Shown piece after piece: positions 1 to 4,810 of a stretch of 5,292 nt of DNA. Origin of the DNA: Methylophaga sp. (GTDB lineage: Bacteria; Pseudomonadota; Gammaproteobacteria; Nitrosococcales; Methylophagaceae); assembly GCA_013139345.1 (NCBI GenBank), contig WTAY01000055.1, forward strand, positions 1 to 5,292. Reading direction: 5' to 3'. Every line of letters begins with the position of its first letter. Position 1 is the first letter of the stretch. Position numbers and translations under genes: made by a program. The notes below the pieces were generated by a model that searched no databases, had not been told where the DNA came from, and was given only the letters and a program-made list of their open reading frames with translations.

Positions 1-135
1 GTTCTAGAGCAATATAGTATTGCACCTTTAGAGATTCATGCTGTTTACCCGCACCGTAAATATTTATCAGCAAAAGTAAGAGATTTCCTGGATTATTTGC
101 AAGCGTGGATGCCTAATAGAGTTGGGATGGAGTGA
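1..135 (+). CDS. LysR-family transcriptional regulator, C-terminal end (partial)
   Basis: Frame 1 is open from the first base to the TGA at 133-135 and gives 44 residues, so the gene begins upstream of the window. The stretch around residues 10-33 (LEIHAVYPHRKYLSAKVRDF) matches the usual end of the LysR substrate-binding domain, where a 'YPhRr.lS.kvR.F.dfl' pattern forms the last strand and helix. LysR proteins are DNA-binding regulators with an N-terminal helix-turn-helix and a C-terminal ligand-sensing domain; only the tail of the latter is visible, so the ligand and targets cannot be inferred. The stop overlaps the GTG start of the following methyltransferase by 4 nt (GTGA), which suggests co-transcription and translational coupling. 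The family call is fairly secure for so short a fragment; the subfamily is unknown. Confidence 0.8.
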   Translation, partial: VLEQYSIAPLEIHAVYPHRKYLSAKVRDFLDYLQAWMPNRVGME

Positions 136-707
136 CTAAGCTATTAATAGAAGCAAAGTGGGATGCCATCTATGAAAATAGTTCGAGCTCTGAGCCAGTT
201 GAAGTTTTACTTGAAAATGCATTTTTATTGCCAGACCATGGCGTTGCTTTAGATTTAGCCTGTGGTTTGGGGGGAAGTGCTCTATTTTTAGCCGAAAAAG
301 GATTAATCTCTCATGCCTGGGATATTTCTTCTGTCGCATTGGATAAATTAAAGCAGAAGGCGGATGAAAAGAACCTTAAAGTTTTAGTTAAACAGATCTA
401 TATTGATGAAAATAGCCTGCCAAAAAACACCTTCGATGTAATTGTTTTGAGTCATTTTCTTGACCGTTCTCTGTGTAATGCGATAATGGATGCTTTAAAA
501 CCCAATGGGCTGCTTTTTTATCAGACTTATGTCAGAGATAAAATGGGTTCTTGTGGGCCTAAAAATCCAGCGTTTTTATTAGCTAGAAATGAATTGTTAC
601 AACTCTTTAGCCCCCTTAATGTCTTGGTTTATAGGGAAAATAGCCTTGTTGGAAATTTGAATTTTGGAGAGCGTAATGAAGCTCTTTTTATCGGTCAAAA
701 AGGTTGA
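132..707 (+). CDS. Class I SAM-dependent methyltransferase, TehB-like, substrate unknown
   Basis: This 191-residue soluble protein has a Rossmann-fold methyltransferase layout. Motif I, the SAM-binding glycine loop, is LDLACGLGG at residues 40-48. An acidic residue at the end of strand 2 (AWDIS, D64) probably binds the SAM ribose. Strand 4 is FDVIVLSHFLDR at 101-112, and the post-motif segment LKPNGLLFYQTYV at 122-134 is the typical 'lkpGG.l' turn and strand 5. The short length and motif spacing resemble TehB/methyltransferase-domain proteins, but nothing identifies the acceptor. The start is the GTG at 132, which overlaps the upstream regulator's stop and has a purine-rich GGGATGGAG just before it; the next ATG candidates lie inside the fold. 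The rhodanese gene follows after 7 bp, so the two are probably co-expressed. A role in sulfur or chalcogen chemistry would fit the rhodanese neighbour but is only inference. Confidence 0.85.
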   Translation: MTKLLIEAKWDAIYENSSSSEPVEVLLENAFLLPDHGVALDLACGLGGSALFLAEKGLISHAWDISSVALDKLKQKADEKNLKVLVKQIYIDENSLPKNTFDVIVLSHFLDRSLCNAIMDALKPNGLLFYQTYVRDKMGSCGPKNPAFLLARNELLQLFSPLNVLVYRENSLVGNLNFGERNEALFIGQKG

Positions 708-714
708 AGAATAG

Positions 715-1107
715 ATGATAGAAAATTTAGATCCTAATAAGTCTTGGGCTTTGTTACAGGGAAATTCAGCAGCAGTGATGGTCGATGTTCGAACAGCAAT
801 TGAACATTCTTTTGTAGGACATCCGCCAGAAGCTATTCATGTCGCATGGAAGGAATTTCCAGGTATGGCAGCAAATGACTCTTTTGTTGCTCAGGTTGAA
901 AGTTTAGTAAAAGATAAAAGTGTGCCGGTGCTATTGCTATGTCGAAGTGGTGTGCGATCTGTTGCAGCGGCTAAAGCTTTGGAAGAGGTTGGTTTTACAC
1001 AATTAATAAATATAGTAGAAGGGTTTGAGGGTGCATTGGATGCAGATAAGCACAGAGGGAATATAGATGGCTGGCGATTTCATGGTCTTCCTTGGGTGCA
1101 AAGCTAG
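715..1107 (+). CDS. Single-domain rhodanese-like sulfurtransferase
   Basis: The product is 130 residues, the normal size for a one-domain rhodanese. Visible family marks are the N-terminal VMVDVRTAIEHSFVGH (residues 21-36, the 'lvDvR...E...GH.pgA' motif), the active-site loop CRSGVR at 76-81 with catalytic Cys76 preceded by hydrophobic strand VPVLLL, the helix RSVAAAKALEEVGF, and the closing NIVEGFEGAL and GWRFHGLPW segments. The six-residue loop starting with Cys is of the sulfurtransferase type, so the protein is likely to carry sulfur as a persulfide; donor and acceptor are unknown. There is no signal peptide or membrane segment, implying a cytoplasmic location. The ATG at 715 starts 7 bp after the methyltransferase stop with a weak purine-rich GAAGA upstream, consistent with an operon. 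Phosphatase-type Cdc25 activity is less likely because that family has a longer loop. Confidence 0.92.
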   Translation: MIENLDPNKSWALLQGNSAAVMVDVRTAIEHSFVGHPPEAIHVAWKEFPGMAANDSFVAQVESLVKDKSVPVLLLCRSGVRSVAAAKALEEVGFTQLINIVEGFEGALDADKHRGNIDGWRFHGLPWVQS

Positions 1108-1158
1108 GGTTATATCCTGGTTAATAATTTAGCTTATACGATGTGGTCATTTGTGGAC

Positions 1159-1185
1159 CTTAAATATCTGGCAAAGGTATTTAAG
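1159..1185 (+). promoter_or_regulatory. Hairpin-forming inverted repeat upstream of typA
   Basis: CTTAAATA at 1159-1166 is the exact reverse complement of TATTTAAG at 1178-1185. Inner bases extend the pairing (T1167·G1177 wobble, C1168-G1176, T1169-A1175), giving an 11-bp stem closed by the 5-nt loop GGCAA; GA/TC at 1156-1157 and 1186-1187 could add two pairs around a bulged C. No T-run follows, so it does not look like a standard intrinsic terminator for the rhodanese unit. It could be a protein-binding operator, since it overlaps a possible -35 region, or an RNA structure at the end of the upstream transcript. Function is inferred only from position and symmetry. Confidence 0.5.
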
Positions 1186-1197
1186 TCAGCGTATATA
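1168..1197 (+). promoter_or_regulatory. typA: Possible sigma-70 promoter for typA
   Basis: CTGGCA at 1168-1173 (4 of 6 to TTGACA) and TATATA at 1192-1197 (4 of 6 to TATAAT) are 18 bp apart, with AT-rich DNA around them. Transcription would begin near 1204 and leave a leader of roughly 25 nt before the typA GTG. The matches are modest, and typA might instead be read from an upstream promoter through the spacer. The -35 hexamer lies inside the inverted repeat at 1159-1185, so a protein binding there would be expected to interfere with this promoter. Confidence 0.3.
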
Positions 1198-1229
1198 AAC
1201 AAACATAAACAAAACAGTAAAATATTAAA

Positions 1230-3041
1230 GTGATAGAAAAATTAAGAAATATAGCAATTATTGCTCACGTTGATCACGGTAAAACAACCTTGGTTGATAA
1301 ATTATTAGAGCAGTCTGGTACATTCTCAGAGCATGAACAAATAGGCGAGAGAATGATGGATTCTAATGATCTTGAGAAAGAGCGTGGGATTACCATTTTG
1401 GCAAAAAATACTGCTATTGACTGGAATGGCTATCACATTAATATTGTGGATACACCAGGGCATGCTGACTTCGGTGGTGAAGTAGAGCGAGTTCTATCTA
1501 TGGTGGATTCAGTTCTATTATTGGTCGATGCGGTTGATGGTCCAATGCCGCAAACACGTTTTGTAACTCAAAAAGCTTTTGCTTTGGGATTAAACCCCAT
1601 TGTTGTTATTAATAAAATCGATCGCCCTGGTGCACGTCCTGATTGGGTGGTTGATCAAACTTTTGAATTGTTTGATAACTTAGGTGCTACTGATGAGCAA
1701 TTGGATTTTCCCATTATTTATGCCTCTGCTATCAATGGTTACGCAGGGCTAGAAGACGATGTGACTGATGGCGATATGACCCCTCTGTTTGAAACGGTGA
1801 TTGAGAAAGTAGCGCCACCAGCTGTTGATGTTGATGCACCTTTTCAAATGCAGGTGATTAGCCTCGATTACAATTCTTATGTTGGTGTGATTGGTGTTGG
1901 GCGGATTCAGCGTGGTTCTGTTAAGCGTAATATGCCACTAACCTTGGTTGACGTTGAAGGCAATACACGTAAGGGTCGTATGTTAAAGCTTTATGGTTTT
2001 AACGGGCTGGAGCGAGTGGAAATTGAGGAAGCTCAGGCGGGTGATATTATTGCTTTTTGTGGGATAGAAAAGTTACAGATATCAGAAACCTTATGTGACC
2101 CTGATAATGTAGACGCATTGCCTGCTTTATCAATTGATGAGCCAACAGTAAGTATGACTTTTCAAGTTAATAACTCACCGTTTGCAGGTAAGGAAGGTAA
2201 ATTTATTACCACACGCCAAATCTTTGATCGTCTTGAAAAAGAGTTACAACATAACGTAGCTTTACGTGTTGATACAACAGATGACCCAGATAAATTTAGA
2301 GTCTCTGGTCGTGGTGAGTTGCATCTTTCTGTATTGATTGAAAACATGCGTCGTGAAGGCTTTGAAATGGGCGTTTCGCGACCCGAAGTTATTATCAAAG
2401 AAATTGATGGTGTTAAATCAGAACCTTTTGAGTATGTGACGATTGAGGTTGAAGAGGAGCATCAAGGTACCATCATGGAAAAACTAGGTGACCGTAAAGG
2501 TGACTTAAAAGACATGGTTCCAGATGGTAAAGGCCGTATTCGTTTAGAATATATTGTACCTTCACGTGGTTTATTAGGTTTTCAAACTGAATTCTTAACA
2601 GCTACTTCAGGCTCAGGTTTGTTCTATCATGTATTTGATCACTATGGCCCATTAAAAGAAGGTAATGTTGGTTCACGTATTCGTGGTGTACTTATTTCGA
2701 TGTCAAAAGGTAAAGCGGTTGATTACTCTTTGTATCCTTTGCAAGCCCGTGGTGAGTTACTAGTCGTCAATGGTGATGAAATCTATGAAGGGATGTTGGT
2801 AGGTATTCATTCACGTACTAATGATCTAGTTGTAAACCCGACTAAACCAAAACCTTTAACAAACGTTCGTGCTTCTGGAACAGATGAAAGCTTAACCTGT
2901 GCAAAAATCCAAAAAATGACGTTAGAACAAGCGCTGGAATTTATTAGTGATGATGAATTGGTAGAGGTTACGCCAAAGTCAATTCGCTTGCGTAAGATTT
3001 TATTAACAGAAAATGAAAGAAAGCGAGCTTCAAGAGCTTAA
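1230..3041 (+). CDS. typA: Ribosome-associated translational GTPase TypA/BipA
   Basis: This full-length 603-residue protein is close to the roughly 607 of E. coli BipA. The GTPase domain shows G1 AHVDHGKT at 12-19, the switch I RGIT at 52-55, G3 DTPGH at 74-78, G4 NKID at 128-131 and G5 SA at 166-167. The signature VDQTFELFDNLGATDEQLDFP follows at 141-161. EF-G-like beta-barrel and alpha/beta domains come next (VSGRGELHLSVLIENMRREGFE, PSRGLLGF), then the TypA-specific C-terminal domain ending LVEVTPKSIRLRK. BipA binds the 70S ribosome at the elongation factor site and is linked to ribosome assembly and to stress and cold adaptation. The start is GTG at 1230, because MIEKLRNIAIIAHVDHGKT aligns with the known N-terminus; no Shine-Dalgarno is visible upstream (AT-rich ATATTAAAG). 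The C-terminal loop near 537-562 departs from the usual sequence. A terminator follows 52 bp after the stop, so the gene ends its transcription unit. Confidence 0.98.
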   Translation: MIEKLRNIAIIAHVDHGKTTLVDKLLEQSGTFSEHEQIGERMMDSNDLEKERGITILAKNTAIDWNGYHINIVDTPGHADFGGEVERVLSMVDSVLLLVDAVDGPMPQTRFVTQKAFALGLNPIVVINKIDRPGARPDWVVDQTFELFDNLGATDEQLDFPIIYASAINGYAGLEDDVTDGDMTPLFETVIEKVAPPAVDVDAPFQMQVISLDYNSYVGVIGVGRIQRGSVKRNMPLTLVDVEGNTRKGRMLKLYGFNGLERVEIEEAQAGDIIAFCGIEKLQISETLCDPDNVDALPALSIDEPTVSMTFQVNNSPFAGKEGKFITTRQIFDRLEKELQHNVALRVDTTDDPDKFRVSGRGELHLSVLIENMRREGFEMGVSRPEVIIKEIDGVKSEPFEYVTIEVEEEHQGTIMEKLGDRKGDLKDMVPDGKGRIRLEYIVPSRGLLGFQTEFLTATSGSGLFYHVFDHYGPLKEGNVGSRIRGVLISMSKGKAVDYSLYPLQARGELLVVNGDEIYEGMLVGIHSRTNDLVVNPTKPKPLTNVRASGTDESLTCAKIQKMTLEQALEFISDDELVEVTPKSIRLRKILLTENERKRASRA

Positions 3042-3093
3042 TTTTTGAAAGGTAGAGGGTGTTAACTAACTGCCTTAAATACAAGCAAAGCAA

Positions 3094-3121
3094 TAAAGCC
3101 CCGAGTTAAACCGGGGCTTTA
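3094..3121 (+). terminator. Intrinsic terminator after typA
   Basis: TAAAGCCCCG at 3094-3103 and CGGGGCTTTA at 3112-3121 are perfect reverse complements, forming a 10-bp GC-centred stem with the 8-nt loop AGTTAAAC. The U-run is short (the stem's own CTTT, then ACAG), but an A-tract before and a T-tract after the GC core are typical of bacterial terminators and would work partly in both directions. It sits 52 bp past the typA stop and separates typA from the his genes. Confidence 0.85.
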
Positions 3122-3273
3122 CAGATCGCTTAGTCGCTTGGTTGGCATGTGTTACTTCCATCCTTGGCAACGTCCTGTTGATAAGTCCTTTAAAATCCAT
3201 CTTCTGTTCAGCGATTCAGCTATTGTGACAAAAAAAATAGAGAAAGTAAGTCGGTTAAGGATGAAAATATTGT

Positions 3274-3303
3274 AAGCTTTTGATTACGAGCTGTAATGAG
3301 CTT
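3274..3303 (+). promoter_or_regulatory. Weak hairpin/inverted repeat upstream of hisB
   Basis: ATTAC at 3283-3287 pairs with GTAAT at 3293-3297 around the 5-nt loop GAGCT, and the outer arms AAGCT (3274-3278) and AGCTT (3299-3303) also pair, across an uneven internal loop. It lies 27-56 bp ahead of the suggested hisB -35 element. It could be a regulator site or chance symmetry in AT-rich DNA; there is no direct sign of function. Confidence 0.3.
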
Positions 3304-3329
3304 TGCCTTATTGATATTTTTAGATTAGT

Positions 3330-3360
3330 TTGATCAGAGTAAGATTTATTATAGTAAAAT
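3330..3360 (+). promoter_or_regulatory. hisB: Possible promoter of the his cluster
   Basis: TTGATC at 3330-3335 (4 of 6) and TAAAAT at 3355-3360 (5 of 6) are 19 bp apart, slightly long for sigma-70. An overlapping TATAGT at 3350-3355 is as good a -10 hexamer but leaves only 14 bp to the same -35. Because a terminator isolates typA, the his genes need a promoter somewhere in this spacer, and this is the best candidate I can see. Confidence 0.35.
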
Positions 3361-3390
3361 AGCATCAATTCAAATGTATTTAGGTTAGTA

Positions 3391-3984
3391 ATGAGTCAGC
3401 GTACTGCAAATGTCGAGCGAAATACGCTTGAGACACAAATTAAAATTGAAATTAATTTAGATGGCGCAGGAAGTGCCAATTTTCTAACAGGTGTTCCTTT
3501 TTTGGATCATATGTTAGATCAGGTGGCTAGGCATGGCCTGATAGATATGGATATTCATGCTAAAGGTGATTTAGAAATTGATGCCCATCATACGGTAGAA
3601 GATATAGGTATTACTCTAGGGCAGGCTTTTGCAAAAGCATTAGGTGATAAAAAAGGTATTGTTCGTTATGGACATTCTTATGTCCCTTTAGATGAGTCTT
3701 TATCTCGGGTTGTGATAGATTTTTCAGGTCGACCAGGCTTGTTTTATGATGTGGTTTACCCAAAAGCTATGATTGGCTCCTTTGATGTTGATCTATTTCG
3801 AGAATTTTTCCAGGGGTTTGTTAATCATGCGGGTGTTTCATTGCATATAGATAACCTTAAAGGTAGCAATGCGCATCATGTGGCTGAAACTATTTTTAAG
3901 GCCTTTGGAAGAGCAATAAGAATGGCAATTACAGCTGACCCCAGAATGGCTGGTATTATGCCGTCTACCAAGGGATCATTATAG
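3391..3984 (+). CDS. hisB: Imidazoleglycerol-phosphate dehydratase, monofunctional HisB
   Basis: HisB removes water from imidazole glycerol phosphate to make imidazole acetol phosphate, the sixth step of histidine biosynthesis in the usual count, in the cytoplasm. The 197 residues are the normal length for the stand-alone enzyme; there is no N-terminal histidinol-phosphatase domain as in E. coli. The two-fold metal-binding pattern is intact: FLDHML 37-42 with ARHG 46-49, DAHHTVED 64-71 (His66, His67, Glu70), NHAG 145-148, and SNAHHVAE 159-166 (His162, His163, Glu166), which together bind the manganese ions. The C-terminal STKG at 192-195 is also conserved. The ATG at 3391 fits the family N-terminus and has AGG 6 nt upstream (3382-3384). 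It is the first gene of the visible his cluster, with hisH after a 124-bp repeat-filled gap. The TAG stop abuts the first repeat unit directly. Confidence 0.98.
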   Translation: MSQRTANVERNTLETQIKIEINLDGAGSANFLTGVPFLDHMLDQVARHGLIDMDIHAKGDLEIDAHHTVEDIGITLGQAFAKALGDKKGIVRYGHSYVPLDESLSRVVIDFSGRPGLFYDVVYPKAMIGSFDVDLFREFFQGFVNHAGVSLHIDNLKGSNAHHVAETIFKAFGRAIRMAITADPRMAGIMPSTKGSL

Positions 3985-4075
3985 TTGAGTCTTGAGTCTT
4001 GAGTCTTGAGTCTTGAGTCTTGAGTCTTGAGTCTTGAGTCTTGAGTCTTGAGTCTTGAGTCTTGAGTCTTGTGCC
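3985..4075 (+). repeat. Heptamer tandem repeat (TTGAGTC)x12 plus one degenerate copy
   Basis: Counting base by base, 12 perfect copies of TTGAGTC occupy 3985-4068, starting on the first base after the hisB TAG. A 13th unit at 4069-4075, TTGTGCC, matches 5 of 7. Every unit contains GAGTC, a GANTC site. On the + strand each 21-nt block has a TGA in every reading frame, so read-through of hisB would end within five codons; on the - strand the repeat has no stop in any frame. Tandem heptamers are known between genes in some cyanobacteria and large sulfur bacteria, usually of other sequence. Perfect identity suggests recent expansion by slippage. Confidence 0.98.
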
Positions 4076-4103
4076 TTTTATTTTTTACCTTTTATTTTTT
4101 AAA
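4076..4103 (+). repeat. T-rich heptad repeat TTTTANN x4, in register with TTGAGTC array
   Basis: The units are TTTTATT, TTTTACC, TTTTATT and TTTTAAA, each 7 bp and in the same register as the preceding array (4076 is 91 bp, or 13 units, from 3985). Seen another way, CCTTTTATTTTTTA is present twice in tandem at 4074-4087 and 4088-4101. It ends 5 bp before the hisH ATG. It resembles neither a terminator (no GC hairpin precedes it) nor a ribosome binding site; the strong T content would make the leader RNA unstructured. Confidence 0.9.
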
Positions 4104-4108
4104 TACCT

Positions 4109-4750
4109 ATGTCATCAGTAGCCGTGATTGATTACGGAATGGGGAATCTCCATTCTATTGAAAAAGGGTTGCAGCATGCAGCACCAGAAGTTGATGTTCA
4201 AATAGTGTCGGATGTTACTGCTATTCAACAGGCAGACCGAATCGTATTTCCTGGTGTCGGGGCAATTAGAGATTGTATGTTGGCATTGGATAGCGCTGGT
4301 TTGTCCGCTGTTATTAAAGATGTTGCTAAAACAAAACCTTTTCTAGGTATTTGTTTAGGTATGCAAGCATTACTCACGGAAAGTGAAGAAAATGATAATA
4401 CTGCGTGTCTAGATATTTTTAAAGGACAGGTTGAACATTTTTCGAAAGATATGCGGGATGATAAAGGTGAACGATTAAAAATTCCTCATATGGGGTGGAA
4501 TCAAGTTAGGCAAAAACAGCATTCTTTATGGGAAGGTATTCCTCAAAATAGTCGTTTTTATTTTGTTCATAGTTATTATGTTAAGCCAAATAATGAAAAG
4601 GACTCTATTGCGACGACAGATTATCCAAAAGAATTTACCAGTGCGCTAGCAAAAGATAATATTTTTGCCGTACAGTTTCATCCAGAAAAAAGCCAGACTG
4701 TTGGACTACAACTGTTAAAGAATTTTTTATCCTGGGATGGGCAGAGCTAA
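4109..4750 (+). CDS. hisH: Imidazole glycerol phosphate synthase, glutamine amidotransferase subunit HisH
   Basis: HisH hydrolyses glutamine and channels the ammonia to HisF, which converts PRFAR to imidazole glycerol phosphate and AICAR. The 213 residues form a class I (triad) glutaminase. The N-terminus VAVIDYGMGNLHSIEKGL (4-21) and the oxyanion strand FPGVGA (47-52) are typical. The nucleophile is Cys82 in GICLGMQ, with the other triad members His191 and Glu193 in VQFHPEKSQ; IPHMGWN (125-131) and FVHSYY (152-157) are family motifs at the HisF interface and core. The ATG at 4109 is set by homology; a later in-frame ATG at codon 11 would delete the first strand. No Shine-Dalgarno is present: the leader is T-rich repeat ending AATACCT. 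HisF is not in the window and is expected after hisA. Confidence 0.97.
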   Translation: MSSVAVIDYGMGNLHSIEKGLQHAAPEVDVQIVSDVTAIQQADRIVFPGVGAIRDCMLALDSAGLSAVIKDVAKTKPFLGICLGMQALLTESEENDNTACLDIFKGQVEHFSKDMRDDKGERLKIPHMGWNQVRQKQHSLWEGIPQNSRFYFVHSYYVKPNNEKDSIATTDYPKEFTSALAKDNIFAVQFHPEKSQTVGLQLLKNFLSWDGQS

Positions 4751-4810
4751 CAAAGGTTGAGAGCATAATGGCTCGTCGGCTACACTGAATTAACTATTGA
4801 GAAATAAGAC

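Larger units (their letters stand above)
3122..3390. other. Intergenic region between typA terminator and hisB
   Basis: This 269-bp stretch carries no convincing gene. From left to right it holds an imperfect 8-bp direct repeat (TCGCTTAG/TCGCTTGG, 3126-3141), a 42-codon open frame from ATG 3147 to TAA 3275 with no good ribosome binding site, an A8 run at 3230-3237, a small hairpin at 3274-3303, and AT-rich promoter-like DNA before hisB. The length leaves room for a small RNA or a regulated leader, but I see no histidine-rich leader peptide of the attenuator type on the + strand. Confidence 0.6.

Noticed and set aside
136..339. 67-codon open frame on the - strand inside the methyltransferase gene
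   Set aside because: It lies opposite a well-supported coding frame with intact SAM-binding motifs, and its product shows no recognisable domain.
1168..1185. Sigma-54-like TGGCA element ahead of typA
   Set aside because: The -24-like TGGCA is present, but the required GC of the -12 element is missing at the right distance.
2162..2398. 78-codon open frame on the - strand inside typA
   Set aside because: It is antisense to the strongly conserved central part of TypA, and its product is low-complexity Ser/Arg-rich with no motif.
3225..3252. GTGACA (5 of 6 to a -35 box) in the spacer before hisB
   Set aside because: No acceptable -10 hexamer lies 16-18 bp downstream (TAAGTC only).
3147..3275. 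42-codon + strand open frame after the typA terminator, product beginning MCYFHPWQRP
   Set aside because: It has no Shine-Dalgarno and no recognisable motif, and its length is easily met by chance; kept only as part of the spacer description.
3985..4071. CRISPR array or coding minisatellite
   Set aside because: The units are 7 bp with no spacers, and the + strand has a TGA in every frame within 21 bp, so it is neither CRISPR nor a translated repeat on that strand. The - strand is open but no start codon or gene context supports a product.
4755..4785. Short GAGC/GCTC inverted repeat in the hisH-hisA gap
   Set aside because: Only four base pairs around a 6-nt loop with no T-run; too weak to call a terminator or operator.
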